Positions 19,165 to 27,570 of a stretch of 64,000 nucleotides of DNA are shown piece after piece. Position 1 is the first letter of the stretch; each line of letters begins with the position of its first letter. The position numbers and the translations under genes were made by a program. This DNA comes from Ohtaekwangia sp. (GTDB lineage: Bacteria > Bacteroidota > Bacteroidia > Cytophagales > Cyclobacteriaceae), in NCBI GenBank assembly GCA_021155195.1, contig JAJNPV010000042.1, positions 434,001 through 498,000 on the forward strand, written 5' to 3'. The notes under the pieces were generated by a model that was not told the DNA's origin, made no database searches, and saw only the letters and a program-made list of their open reading frames with translations.

Positions 19165-19893
19165 TTACAGTAGGAGATAGGCTAGAAAATAATCAGCTAA
19201 AAGAATAGCAATAATACTGGCAGTTACAGCCTGCGTGCTGGCAATACCAACCTCAAGGGCACCACCGTGTGTATAATATCCTTTAAAGGAAGAAATAGAT
19301 GCAATCAGAAACGCAAAAACAAATGATTTAATAAGCGCGAATGATATAAAAAACTCATTAAAAGCATATCTGATACCATATACATACTCAGTAGGTGTTA
19401 AAAGTTCGGTGAGGGTACCCACTAAATAGCCACCGATTAATGCACAAATGCCCGAAACGATTACCAGAAGAGGATACATCATCAGGGAGGCAACTATTTT
19501 TGGAAGCACTAAGTACGAGGCAGCATTGATACCCATTACTTCAAGTGCATCAATTTGTTCCGTAATACGCATAGTACCTAACCCGCCCGACATGCTTGAC
19601 CCTACTTTACCGGCATAAATAATTGCCATGATAGTGGGTGCCAATTCCAAAATAGTCATTTCACGAACTACGTTTGATATAATAAACCGAGGTACAAAAG
19701 GGCTTACCAGGTTAGCTCCGGTTTGAAGAGTGGTTACTGCTCCCATAAAAGTTGAAACAAGGACAAACAGAAGTATCGACTTAACGCCAATATTAATACA
19801 CTCCTCCAATGTTAACTTGTAATAGGTCATGAATGTCTCCCGTCTTACGAACAACGAGCCCAAAAAAATCATGTACCGACCAAAACCCTTCAT
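19165..19893 (-). CDS. MlaE-family ABC permease
   Basis: A 242-residue permease of the MlaE/YrbE family. It has an amphipathic start, about five hydrophobic helices and the family segments LELAPTIMAIIYAGKVGSSMSGGLGTMRITEQIDALEVMGI (shown here in description as residues about 80-120) with the conserved EQIDAL motif. In the Mla system two permeases and two ATPases move phospholipids between the membranes. The promoter -7 box on this strand lies just upstream at 19921-19928, and the SDR gene is divergent. Confidence 0.87.
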   Translation of the reverse strand: MKGFGRYMIFLGSLFVRRETFMTYYKLTLEECINIGVKSILLFVLVSTFMGAVTTLQTGANLVSPFVPRFIISNVVREMTILELAPTIMAIIYAGKVGSSMSGGLGTMRITEQIDALEVMGINAASYLVLPKIVASLMMYPLLVIVSGICALIGGYLVGTLTELLTPTEYVYGIRYAFNEFFISFALIKSFVFAFLIASISSFKGYYTHGGALEVGIASTQAVTASIIAILLADYFLAYLLL

Positions 19894-19920
19894 GCACTAA
19901 AGTTCAAATGCTATATTGCT

Positions 19921-19928
19921 CAAAGATA
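19921..19928 (-). promoter_or_regulatory. Bacteroidota -7 box (TAnnTTTG) for the mlaE-mlaF pair
   Basis: On the minus strand the sequence reads TATCTTTG, an exact match to the TAnnTTTG consensus, about 28 bases before the permease start. No good TTG -33 partner was seen at the expected spacing, so confidence is modest. Confidence 0.35.
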
Positions 19929-19940
19929 AAATAATTTCTC

Positions 19941-20642
19941 ATGCGTAAGTTGATTGTAGTTACTGGAGGAACAAAAGGAATTGGTCGGGCAATTTTGGAG
20001 AAATTTGCGGCAAATGGTTTTGATATTGCTACCTGTGCCCGAAACCAGGCCCACTTGACCCAACTAAAGAAAGATTTCGAGTCAAAATTTAAAATCAATG
20101 TATTTGAATTTAAGGCTGATATGTCTGATAAAGCTCAGGTAAAACAATTTACTGACTTCATAAACAATTTGAAGAGATCTGTTGATGTGTTAGTGAATAA
20201 TGCAGGATATTTTGAACCCGGTCAGATTATGGAAGAACCGGATGGTGCGTTGGAGGCAATGATTGCGGGGAATGTATACAGTGCCTATTATACAACCCGT
20301 GGCCTTGTTAAGAAGATGAAAGAGAGCAAGGGCCATATTTTTAATATGTGTTCTATTGCCAGCTTTATGGCTTACCCAAATGGAGGCTCTTATGCCATTT
20401 CGAAGTTTGCACTCTTGGGATTTTCTAAAGTCTTGCGAGAGGAATTAAAGGATTTTGGAATTCGGGTAACGGCTATAATGCCTGGGGCTACCAGAACTGC
20501 AAGTTGGGCCGCCAGTGAATTGCCGGATAGTCGTTTTATGAAACCTGAAGATGTAGCTGAAGCAGTTTTTTCGGCCCATTCGCTGTCGCCCAGAAGTGTT
20601 GTGGAGGAGATCCTAATCAGGCCTCAAATGGGCGATATTTAG
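19941..20642 (+). CDS. Short-chain dehydrogenase/reductase
   Basis: A 233-residue SDR. The nucleotide-binding motif is TGGTKGIG near residues 8-15, the NNAGY motif is near 90 and the catalytic Tyr-Lys is in SYAISKFAL, preceded by the Ser of MCSIASF. The Asn-Ala-Gly and YxxxK motifs make it a classical SDR that probably uses NADP(H) or NAD(H). The substrate cannot be told from sequence. It is divergent from the Mla-type permease and followed by an inverted repeat and ispG. Confidence 0.85.
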   Translation: MRKLIVVTGGTKGIGRAILEKFAANGFDIATCARNQAHLTQLKKDFESKFKINVFEFKADMSDKAQVKQFTDFINNLKRSVDVLVNNAGYFEPGQIMEEPDGALEAMIAGNVYSAYYTTRGLVKKMKESKGHIFNMCSIASFMAYPNGGSYAISKFALLGFSKVLREELKDFGIRVTAIMPGATRTASWAASELPDSRFMKPEDVAEAVFSAHSLSPRSVVEEILIRPQMGDI

Positions 20643-20679
20643 CCTGTTATTACCCTTGCTCTAAGTTTTCAGTTATGAG

Positions 20680-20712
20680 AACAAAAGTCCCTCTCAAAGG
20701 GTTAATTTTGTT
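20680..20712 (+). repeat. Inverted repeat upstream of ispG with an overlapping TAnnTTTG box
   Basis: The arms aacaaaa/ttttgtt and ccct/aggg form an interrupted hairpin after the SDR gene and could terminate it. The 3' arm contains TAATTTTG (20703-20710), an exact -7 consensus, only about 18 bases before the ispG GTG start. Terminator and promoter readings are both possible. Confidence 0.4.
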
Positions 20713-20727
20713 GTAAACCTTTGGGCC

Positions 20728-22686
20728 GTGAGTCAAATTCTTCAACTAAAACAGTATTGCAACAGTCTTGTCAGTTATAACCGCAGAAAAACCCGGGTTG
20801 TAAACATTGGCGGTGTGCCATTGGGTGGTGACAATCCAATTCGGGTGCAATCCATGACTACGATTGATACGATGGACACGCAAGGGTCTATCGAGCAAAC
20901 GATACGTATGGTGGAGGCGGGGTGCGAGTATGTTCGCATAACGGCTCCGAGTATGAAGGAAGCGCAGAACCTCGAGGTGATTAAAAGAGGGTTGCGAGAG
21001 CGCGGTTATTCCGTTCCGCTTATTGCCGATATTCACTTTACACCTAATGCCGCGGAATTAGCTGCCCGATTAGTCGAAAAAGTTCGGGTGAACCCTGGAA
21101 ACTATGCCGACAAGAAAAGATTTGAGGAGATCGAATATACGGATAGCACATATCAGGAAGAATTAGATCGCATTCGAAAAAAATTTACTCCCCTCGTAAA
21201 GATTTGCAAAGAGCATGGCACCGCCATGCGTATTGGTACCAACCATGGTTCGCTCTCTGACCGGATTATGAGCCGCTATGGAGATACACCATTAGGCATG
21301 GTTGAATCTGCACTCGAGTTTTTGCGCATCTGCGAGGACTTAAACTATTATGACATTGTACTATCTATGAAGTCGAGCAATCCACAAGTGATGGTTCAAG
21401 CCTATCGATTGTTGGTGCAAAAGTTGGACGAAGAAAATTTTCAACCGTATCCATTGCACTTGGGGGTTACTGAAGCGGGAGATGGAGAAGATGGTAGAAT
21501 AAAGTCATCAGTGGGTATTGGCACTTTGTTGGAGGATGGTTTGGGAGATACAATCAGAGTTTCGCTTACTGAAGAACCTGAAGCAGAAGTACCCGTGGCA
21601 CAAGAATTAGCGAATCGTTATGTAAAGCGAAAAGAGTCGTATCCAATTCCTGAGGTTACTAACTATCCGATTGATCCATTTTCATACACACGAAGACACA
21701 CACATGAAGTTCAAAATTTTGGTGGCCATCAGGTGCCGCGCGTTATAGCCGATTTTTCAACAAAGGAAAAAATAACAGCGGCTTCTCTCTTCGCATTGGG
21801 TTATCAATACTCTGTGCCATTGGATAAATGGAACATAACCGACATGGCATGTGATTATATTTTTCTGGGCGATCGATCGATAGATTTTGAAATTCCTGGC
21901 ACATTGGGATTGATTTTCAACCATGCTACCTGGCTCTTACACAAAGAGAAGCCACGAACTTATCCCTTCCTTGTTCCGAAAGATTACGTGGCAGGTGCAG
22001 AGACTTCATCACAGCTCAATTTTATTTACACGCAGTTAAAAGATATTTCCGATGAGTTCATCGTTAAATTGAATTCAGACCCAACGGCCGTGTTGTTGAT
22101 TGATACATACAATGATCATGGATTTGCCGAGCAACGCAGATTATTTGTTGAATTGATGAATCGCAAGTGCGATGTGCCTGTGGTAATTGGTCGGGCGTAT
22201 GCTAATCTTACTTCCGATCAATTACAATTATATGCAGCAACCGATCTTGGAGGATTACTAATTGATGGTCTTGGGGATGGAGTTTTTATAGCGGCCGAAC
22301 ATTGTGGGTCTGATAAAATGATCAATGAAACTGCTTTTGGCATTTTACAAGCCACACGAACACGTATTTCAAAAACGGAATATATCTCATGTCCATCATG
22401 TGGTCGTACACTTTTCGATTTACAAGAGACTACTGCTAAAATTCGTTCGCGCACGAGTCACCTCAAAGGAATCAAGATCGGCATTATGGGTTGCATTGTG
22501 AATGGCCCAGGTGAAATGGCCGATGCAGATTATGGCTATGTTGGGTCCGGACCGGGTAGAATTACATTATATCGAGGTAAAGAAGTGGTGAAACGAAACG
22601 TGCCAACACCCCAGGCTGTGGATGCATTAATTGATTTGATACGAGAAGATAAAAATTGGATTGAGCCTTTGGCTATAAATCAATAG
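20728..22686 (+). CDS. ispG: 4-hydroxy-3-methylbut-2-en-1-yl diphosphate synthase (IspG/GcpE), long form
   Basis: A 652-residue IspG, the 4Fe-4S enzyme that converts methylerythritol cyclodiphosphate to HMBPP in the MEP isoprenoid pathway. The start is GTG at 20728, giving SQILQLKQYCNS before the conserved NIGGVPLGGDNPIRVQSMT. The TIM-barrel part covers about residues 25-290. A central insert of about 250 residues, typical of the Bacteroidota and plant-type enzyme, separates it from the C-terminal cluster domain. The cluster ligands are Cys555 and Cys558 (SCPSCGRT), Cys589 (GCIVNGPGE) and Glu596. It makes the isoprenoid precursor used for menaquinone and heme A tails, and two small genes follow on the same transcript. 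Confidence 0.95.
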   Translation: MSQILQLKQYCNSLVSYNRRKTRVVNIGGVPLGGDNPIRVQSMTTIDTMDTQGSIEQTIRMVEAGCEYVRITAPSMKEAQNLEVIKRGLRERGYSVPLIADIHFTPNAAELAARLVEKVRVNPGNYADKKRFEEIEYTDSTYQEELDRIRKKFTPLVKICKEHGTAMRIGTNHGSLSDRIMSRYGDTPLGMVESALEFLRICEDLNYYDIVLSMKSSNPQVMVQAYRLLVQKLDEENFQPYPLHLGVTEAGDGEDGRIKSSVGIGTLLEDGLGDTIRVSLTEEPEAEVPVAQELANRYVKRKESYPIPEVTNYPIDPFSYTRRHTHEVQNFGGHQVPRVIADFSTKEKITAASLFALGYQYSVPLDKWNITDMACDYIFLGDRSIDFEIPGTLGLIFNHATWLLHKEKPRTYPFLVPKDYVAGAETSSQLNFIYTQLKDISDEFIVKLNSDPTAVLLIDTYNDHGFAEQRRLFVELMNRKCDVPVVIGRAYANLTSDQLQLYAATDLGGLLIDGLGDGVFIAAEHCGSDKMINETAFGILQATRTRISKTEYISCPSCGRTLFDLQETTAKIRSRTSHLKGIKIGIMGCIVNGPGEMADADYGYVGSGPGRITLYRGKEVVKRNVPTPQAVDALIDLIREDKNWIEPLAINQ

Positions 22687-22690
22687 AGTT

Positions 22691-22900
22691 ATGGAAAATC
22701 AAACAGAAACAGGAAAGAGAAAGAAATTATCCTTTCGGGAGTTTTTTTCATTAGGAGAGGTGGGAGAATATTTTTTCAGGAAGAAAGATCCGAATAGGCC
22801 TTCCAACATTAACCTGAAAATGATGCATGGAGTCAATAAGATTTCCATCGCCATTTTTTTGGTGGCCGTACTTTATTTGGTTTTGAAACGTTTATTTTGA
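22691..22900 (+). CDS. Small single-helix membrane protein (unknown)
   Basis: A 69-residue protein with a basic, phenylalanine-rich N-terminal half (KLSFREFFSLGEVGEYFFRK) and one C-terminal helix (ISIAIFLVAVLYLVLK). I recognise it only as a Bacteroidota-type conserved small protein, not by function. It starts 4 bases after ispG, and its last bases overlap the next gene in a TTGA junction, so the three genes are probably one transcript. Confidence 0.6.
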   Translation: MENQTETGKRKKLSFREFFSLGEVGEYFFRKKDPNRPSNINLKMMHGVNKISIAIFLVAVLYLVLKRLF

Positions 22901-23250
22901 ACATAGAGTCCTTCAGAAGTTATTGCCTTTTAAAGAAAGGGGTTACCGAAGAGTTTCCTTTTGGGGAGGAAACATTGGTATTTAAGGTGATGGGAAAGAT
23001 GTTTGCCCTCACCGATGTTGAACGTTTTGAGAGTATCAATTTAAAGTGTGATCCCGAGCAAGCCGTTCAGCTTCGGGAGGAATTTCCGGCAGTACTTCCG
23101 GGCTATCACATGAACAAGAAACATTGGAATACAGTGCTTATGAACGGAAGTGTAGCCGATAAACACCTGAAAGCATGGATTGATGATTCGTACAATCTGG
23201 TGGTATCGGGTTTAAACCGGGCTACCCGCCAGGAATTAGAAGGCTTATAA
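22897..23250 (+). CDS. MmcQ/YjbR family protein
   Basis: A 117-residue MmcQ/YjbR-type protein. The start codon is TTG at 22897, overlapping the TGA of the preceding gene, because this gives MNIESFRSYCLLKKGVTEEF, the usual start of the family. The fold is a small DNA-binding-like alpha/beta domain, with the conserved PFGEETLVFKVMGKMFALTD and YHMNKKHWNTV segments. Family members are often called DNA-binding but no function is proven. Its linkage to ispG may be only transcriptional. Confidence 0.75.
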   Translation: MNIESFRSYCLLKKGVTEEFPFGEETLVFKVMGKMFALTDVERFESINLKCDPEQAVQLREEFPAVLPGYHMNKKHWNTVLMNGSVADKHLKAWIDDSYNLVVSGLNRATRQELEGL

Positions 23251-23318
23251 TCTGATTGTCAGTATTTTACGATACTTTTAGATTTCTTACATTTTTCGGA
23301 TTACTTAGGTTAATTAAT

Positions 23319-23326
23319 TAGTTTTG
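23319..23326 (+). promoter_or_regulatory. Bacteroidota -7 box upstream of the lipoprotein gene
   Basis: TAGTTTTG exactly fits the TAnnTTTG consensus and lies 24 bases before the ATG at 23350. No clear TTG at -33 is present, so this is tentative. Confidence 0.35.
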
Positions 23327-23349
23327 TTGATTGTGATCATCCTTAAGGA

Positions 23350-24201
23350 ATGACCAGGGCTTTATTCTCAAGCGTAGTACTGATTCTGGTACTGAGTGGG
23401 TGTACTCAGCGCCTTATTTGCCCTGCCTATCAAAGTGCATTTATTTACGACAAGCCAACCCAAAAGGAGAAATTTGTCTATTACAATGAAAGTACCACAC
23501 AACCCCGCGAGGTACTGGCTTCGGCAGACAACAAAACCATAACTCTTCCTCCACGCGATTCTACCTGGACGAACAGTGTGGTTATGCCAGGACCTTCCCT
23601 GCCTCAAGTAAGGCGTGTAAAGAAGGATCGGTATTTATTATTGCCAGAGAAATCGTATAAAAAAACGTTGAAATCGCTGCGTACGATTCAAATGAAACCG
23701 ATATATCCTAAGAAGGAAACTGATTCATTAGATATTGCAGCTGCCTTGGACAGTGCAGCCCGAAGTATTACCGATACGCTTTCGGTGTCTGGATCATCTA
23801 AACCTGCGGTGGAAGAAGATAGCGTGTATGCGATCACGAAAACAAAAGAGAAATATAATGTAGATCAGGATAATTACATGTGGTACTTCCGTGATTTGTT
23901 GGTGTTACCCGATGTGCGGGTGGCTATGCAGGAAGAAGGTGAGGTAAGAGCCGCTCAGAAAAAGACAGAGAAAAAAGCGAAAGGTGGATTCTTTAAAAAT
24001 CTCTTTAAAAAGAAGGAAAATAAAAATGATTCCACGGCCGTGAAGTTAGATTCAGAACCATTGGCATCTGATTCTACTGCAGCAAAACCAAAAAAGAAAT
24101 TATTAGGAAACCTATTTAAGAAGAAAGACAAAGTAGGAACTCCAGATGCTAAAAAGAAAACCGATCCTGCCAAGAAGGAAGAGGAGGATGATGGATTCTA
24201 A
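23350..24201 (+). CDS. Lys-rich lipoprotein, unknown function
   Basis: A 283-residue predicted lipoprotein with signal MTRALFSSVVLILVLSGC and the lipobox Cys18. The middle third contains RLICPAYQSAFIYDKPTQ, a Bacteroidota-type segment I know from other uncharacterised lipoproteins. The last 80 residues are low complexity and very Lys/Asp-rich, with two copies of a motif like FKNLFKKKEN and LGNLFKKKDK, and end in EEEDDGF. A membrane-surface or nucleic-acid-like interaction is possible but unsupported. No neighbours point to a function. Confidence 0.65.
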   Translation: MTRALFSSVVLILVLSGCTQRLICPAYQSAFIYDKPTQKEKFVYYNESTTQPREVLASADNKTITLPPRDSTWTNSVVMPGPSLPQVRRVKKDRYLLLPEKSYKKTLKSLRTIQMKPIYPKKETDSLDIAAALDSAARSITDTLSVSGSSKPAVEEDSVYAITKTKEKYNVDQDNYMWYFRDLLVLPDVRVAMQEEGEVRAAQKKTEKKAKGGFFKNLFKKKENKNDSTAVKLDSEPLASDSTAAKPKKKLLGNLFKKKDKVGTPDAKKKTDPAKKEEEDDGF

Positions 24202-24266
24202 ATTCAATTAACCGCAAAGACACAAGATTTAAGTCATTGCTTTCTTACAACTTTGCAGTATATATT

Positions 24267-24962
24267 TTAATCGAATAACGTAAGATTCCCGAATTGATCA
24301 GATGCTGGAGTAGGCCTGATCAGTAGCGCACTTTCGGCATCGGGTGATTTAATTCCAGGTGAAACAGTAAAACCTTCCAGGTCGGGAGAATTTTTTCTTA
24401 GCAATGCAAGCAAAATTTCTTCTGTCGACTCTTTATTCAACCAAATTAATTCTTCAGCCCGGCTAAAAATTACAGGCATCCGATCGGTAACATCTATTAC
24501 ATTCTTATTTGCAGTGGTGGTAACGATTGAAAACGTGTGAAATGAATTCCCTTCCGAGTCATCGTATTCTTCCCACAAGCCTGGAAATGAGATGAGGTTT
24601 TTTTGTTTTGAAATAAAACGCCAGGGTATTGAAGTTTTCTTACCAACTTTTTTCCATGCAAAGAATCCATCGGCTGGAACTAAGCATCGATAGCGCATTA
24701 GATTTTTCTTAAGCATTGGTTTCTCCTGAATAAACTCAGCCCGGGTATTGATCAATCGTTCGCCCACTGCCTTATTTTTACCAAATTGTGGAGAAACACC
24801 CCAATAGAAATAGGAGAGCCCTTGGGGACTTTCATGAGTAATTACCGGGAGCAGGTGTGTGGGTGCAGCGTTGTATTTAGGTTTATAGGGCGGAGAGTCT
24901 TCAATCTGAAAACGCTCGATCAATTGGTTAATAGAGGCCGGGATCGAATAGCGTTCGATCAT
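24267..24962 (-). CDS. SRAP/YedK-family protein lacking its catalytic residues
   Basis: A 231-residue protein of the SRAP (HMCES/YedK) family, which shields abasic sites by forming a crosslink through Cys2. The fold segments are clear: YNAAPTHLLPVI, NTRAEF, CLVPADGFFAWKK, and a DRMPVIF segment. However, residue 2 is Ile (MIERYS in place of MCGRYS), Ala102 stands where YedK has Glu105, and Thr159 where it has His160. Asn72 (equivalent of Asn75) remains. It therefore cannot use the known chemistry. It overlaps the upstream hydrolase gene by 4 bases (ATGA), which points to translational coupling. It may belong to a Bacteroidota paralogue group with a different role. Confidence 0.82.
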   Translation of the reverse strand: MIERYSIPASINQLIERFQIEDSPPYKPKYNAAPTHLLPVITHESPQGLSYFYWGVSPQFGKNKAVGERLINTRAEFIQEKPMLKKNLMRYRCLVPADGFFAWKKVGKKTSIPWRFISKQKNLISFPGLWEEYDDSEGNSFHTFSIVTTTANKNVIDVTDRMPVIFSRAEELIWLNKESTEEILLALLRKNSPDLEGFTVSPGIKSPDAESALLIRPTPASDQFGNLTLFD

Positions 24963-25906
24963 AAGGTTGATTGTATAAAATCCAAAGCTCTGAGTTCAGA
25001 CCAATATAAACCATTTTTATTAAATAATGCGAACCCAACATGTCCACCCCGCTTAGGGTATTCAAATGTAAGGTAAGGATGATTGGTGAATTCTGTGGGA
25101 TAGCATTCGGTACTTAAAAAGGGATCATTCAATGCATTGACAATGAGGGTAGGCCGTTGGATGGATGATACAAAACTAATTGCGCTGCATTTTGTATAAT
25201 AATCAATGGCATTTTTAAAACCATGTAATGGAGCAGTATAAGTATCATCAAATTGTAGTAGCGTTTTAATGTTTGGTAAATCCTGCGCATCCAGTTCAGG
25301 TAATAATTTCGATTTGTCGGCTACTTTCTTTTTAAGGCTTTTAAGAAAACGCTGCGAGTACATCCAGTTGGAGGGTGCAGAGATTTTTTCGCAGCAGCTT
25401 CTCAAATTAAGTGGTACCGAGAAAGTGACAATCTTATTTACTTTTGAACTGATGGCATCACCTTGCTCGCCAGCATATTTTAGCGTAAGGTTTCCACCCA
25501 GACTAAACCCAATCAAATTAATCTCTGAGTATCCAAGGGATTCAGAATGAAGAATTACATAAGCGAGATCATCGGTGGCACCGCTGTGATAAAAACGAAT
25601 TTTTTTATTTACCTCACCGCTACAACCCCGATAGTTCCAGGCCAGAATATCAAAGCCATTCGCAAAAAATATTTTTGCCATTCCTTTTATATAAGCCCGG
25701 TCTGTGCTTCCTTCTAAACCATGTGAGATGATGACTAATTTTTTTGAACCTTGTTTCAACCAATCCAAATCCAAAAAATCATGATCGGGTGTGGTGATTC
25801 GTTCACGTTCATACTGGATGCCTCTTACACTTCGCAGTAAAGCCGGGTAAATCGTTTCGAGGTGGCTGTTAAAGAGGAGGGTCGGGGCTTGGTACGGTGC
25901 TGTCAT
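24959..25906 (-). CDS. YheT-like alpha/beta hydrolase
   Basis: A 315-residue alpha/beta hydrolase of the YheT/ABHD1-3 type. The start at 25906 (MTAPYQAPTLLFNSHLETIY) is chosen because the longer 25966 start overlaps the preceding gene; it gives a TAATG junction. The nucleophile is Ser135 in GFSLGGN, the acid is Asp in NALNDPFL and the base His is in HVGFALF. An oxyanion segment ISHGLEGSTDRAYIKGM is present near residue 60. Substrates of this family are short-chain or lipid esters and are unproven here. It is the middle gene of a coupled DinB-YheT-SRAP operon. Confidence 0.85.
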   Translation of the reverse strand: MTAPYQAPTLLFNSHLETIYPALLRSVRGIQYERERITTPDHDFLDLDWLKQGSKKLVIISHGLEGSTDRAYIKGMAKIFFANGFDILAWNYRGCSGEVNKKIRFYHSGATDDLAYVILHSESLGYSEINLIGFSLGGNLTLKYAGEQGDAISSKVNKIVTFSVPLNLRSCCEKISAPSNWMYSQRFLKSLKKKVADKSKLLPELDAQDLPNIKTLLQFDDTYTAPLHGFKNAIDYYTKCSAISFVSSIQRPTLIVNALNDPFLSTECYPTEFTNHPYLTFEYPKRGGHVGFALFNKNGLYWSELRALDFIQSTL

Positions 25907-26430
25907 TACCAGCCTTGTCGTTTCTTTAATTCTGTAATGTGTGCAAGATGGTGGTCGCCATGCCATGCATACATGCCCATCAGGTTATGCAAGACCACAT
26001 TCTTTTTTGTGTCGGGATGGATGAATTGTTTTTGCAACTGAACGGAGGAAAGAGATTTTAAAAGAATGACCCACTTAGCATGCAATGCTTTTAGCAGTGC
26101 AATGGAAAGTGCAGGTTCAGATTGTGTTTCAGCAGTTTCTGCCCATTGTTTTTCATCGTATGCTTTAATTACGGGAGTCTCTTCAGTCAGCATCCACTTT
26201 ACTCGGATGTAGGCATTCATGTGACTATCGGCTACATGATGAACTACCTGGCGCACAGTCCAACCTCCATCGCGATATGGAGTATTTAATTGTTGCTCGG
26301 ATAAACCTTCAATAGCTGATTCTAGTTTTACAGGTAATGTTTCGATGCGGTGAATGAAAGACTTTAGTTCTTCCGAGGAATGACTTTCCTGGGCACTAAA
26401 TTTTCCAATGGGGTATCTCAAATCTTCCAT
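25906..26430 (-). CDS. DinB/YfiT family putative metal-dependent transferase
   Basis: A 174-residue four-helix-bundle protein of the DinB/YfiT superfamily, whose characterised members are metal-dependent thiol transferases such as bacillithiol S-transferases. The metal-binding histidines are visible in RQVVHHVADSHMNAY and in AWHGDHHLAHI near the C terminus. DinB family members are often linked to stress. It is the first gene of the operon with the YheT-like hydrolase and the SRAP protein. TerC begins 54 bases upstream on the same strand. Confidence 0.8.
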   Translation of the reverse strand: MEDLRYPIGKFSAQESHSSEELKSFIHRIETLPVKLESAIEGLSEQQLNTPYRDGGWTVRQVVHHVADSHMNAYIRVKWMLTEETPVIKAYDEKQWAETAETQSEPALSIALLKALHAKWVILLKSLSSVQLQKQFIHPDTKKNVVLHNLMGMYAWHGDHHLAHITELKKRQGW

Positions 26431-26484
26431 AAGATTATTAACTATTTTAAGAATGAGCTTACCAAGAGAAAGTTGGATGAAAAA

Positions 26485-27300
26485 CTATTTTTCTAACCCC
26501 TCAACAGCACTCTTCAACTCTTCATCATCGTAGCCTTTATTAAGCTTTACGGGTTTTTTCTTCCGCTTCTTCTTTACGCGGATGTTGGTAAATTCAATCA
26601 ACAAGGAAAACGCTACGGCAAAATAAATATATCCTTTCGGGATTTCCTGATGCAAGCCTTCAAGCAATAGGGTAAACCCAATTAAGATCAGGAATCCTAA
26701 TGCCAGCACTTCCATAGAGGGGTGATCTTTTATAAAGCGACTGATGGCCCCTGAGAAAAACATCATTACAATAATGGAAACAATTACCGCAATGATCATA
26801 ATAATAACTTGTTCCGGAGGCACAATGCCAACGGCTGTTAAAATGGAATCGAAGGAAAATATAATATCGAGCAGGATAATTTGAATGATCGTACCGGTAA
26901 AGGTTACAACAGCAGCCTTTGCAACACCCCCTTCTTCATCCTCGTCACCTTCCATTTCATGATTTATTTCGAGGGTGCTTTTAGCAATTAGAAATAAACC
27001 ACCAAAGCCAAGAATCAAATCCTTTCCGCTGAAAGCCATGTCGTGTTTAACAAGAAAATTAGCCGGTACGGTAAACAACGGTTCAACGAAACCAATGATC
27101 CAGGTGATGCCCAACAGCAAAGCAATGCGAACAAACATGGCTAATGCTAAGCCAACATTACGTGCTTTTGGGCGTTGCTCTTCGGGCAACTTATTGGATA
27201 CAATTGAAATGAAAATGATATTGTCGATACCCAACACAATTTCTAAGAAACAGAGGGTAAGCAAGGCAAGCCAGGTATCGGCTTTAAGAAACATTTCCAT
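26485..27300 (-). CDS. TerC family membrane protein
   Basis: A 271-residue integral membrane protein of the TerC (tellurium-resistance) family, with about seven helices. It has the signature LEIVLGIDNIIFISI near residue 20 and a later acidic intramembrane motif, DIIFSFDSILTAVGI. TerC proteins are linked to metal-ion (manganese) export or membrane stress. The C terminus is a long basic-acidic tail (KKKRKKKPVKLNKGYDDEELK). No ter cluster partners were seen nearby. Confidence 0.85.
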   Translation of the reverse strand: MEMFLKADTWLALLTLCFLEIVLGIDNIIFISIVSNKLPEEQRPKARNVGLALAMFVRIALLLGITWIIGFVEPLFTVPANFLVKHDMAFSGKDLILGFGGLFLIAKSTLEINHEMEGDEDEEGGVAKAAVVTFTGTIIQIILLDIIFSFDSILTAVGIVPPEQVIIMIIAVIVSIIVMMFFSGAISRFIKDHPSMEVLALGFLILIGFTLLLEGLHQEIPKGYIYFAVAFSLLIEFTNIRVKKKRKKKPVKLNKGYDDEELKSAVEGLEK

Positions 27301-27500
27301 ACCAACTAGACTAAGGTTGTTAGAACTTTAAACGCTCAAATTAGGCAAAGGAACTTACATTTGAAACTGACTTGTGTAAAGAAAAAACCCTCAAATTGGA
27401 TTAAAAAGTCAATCCTCTGGTTATGGGCATTACATCAGGCTTGGAATGCTCGTTTAAAGTTAACTTATGCTGATTCCCTACTTCGAAAACCTGAAGTGCT

Positions 27501-27540
27501 AAAAGCTTAAAGCCTACCTTAGTAGGCTTTAAGCTTTTTT
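27501..27540 (-). terminator. Strong hairpin terminator between the repeat protein and terC
   Basis: A perfect 17-bp stem: aaaagcttaaagcctac (27501-27517) and gtaggctttaagctttt (27522-27538) with a 4-base loop. T-tracts are present on both strands. It lies 30 bases beyond the stop of the gene at 27571-31407 and ends it. The remaining bases from 27301 to 27570 show no gene. Confidence 0.88.
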
Positions 27541-27570
27541 GAATTTGTAAGAGTTCCTCAATTGTTGTGT

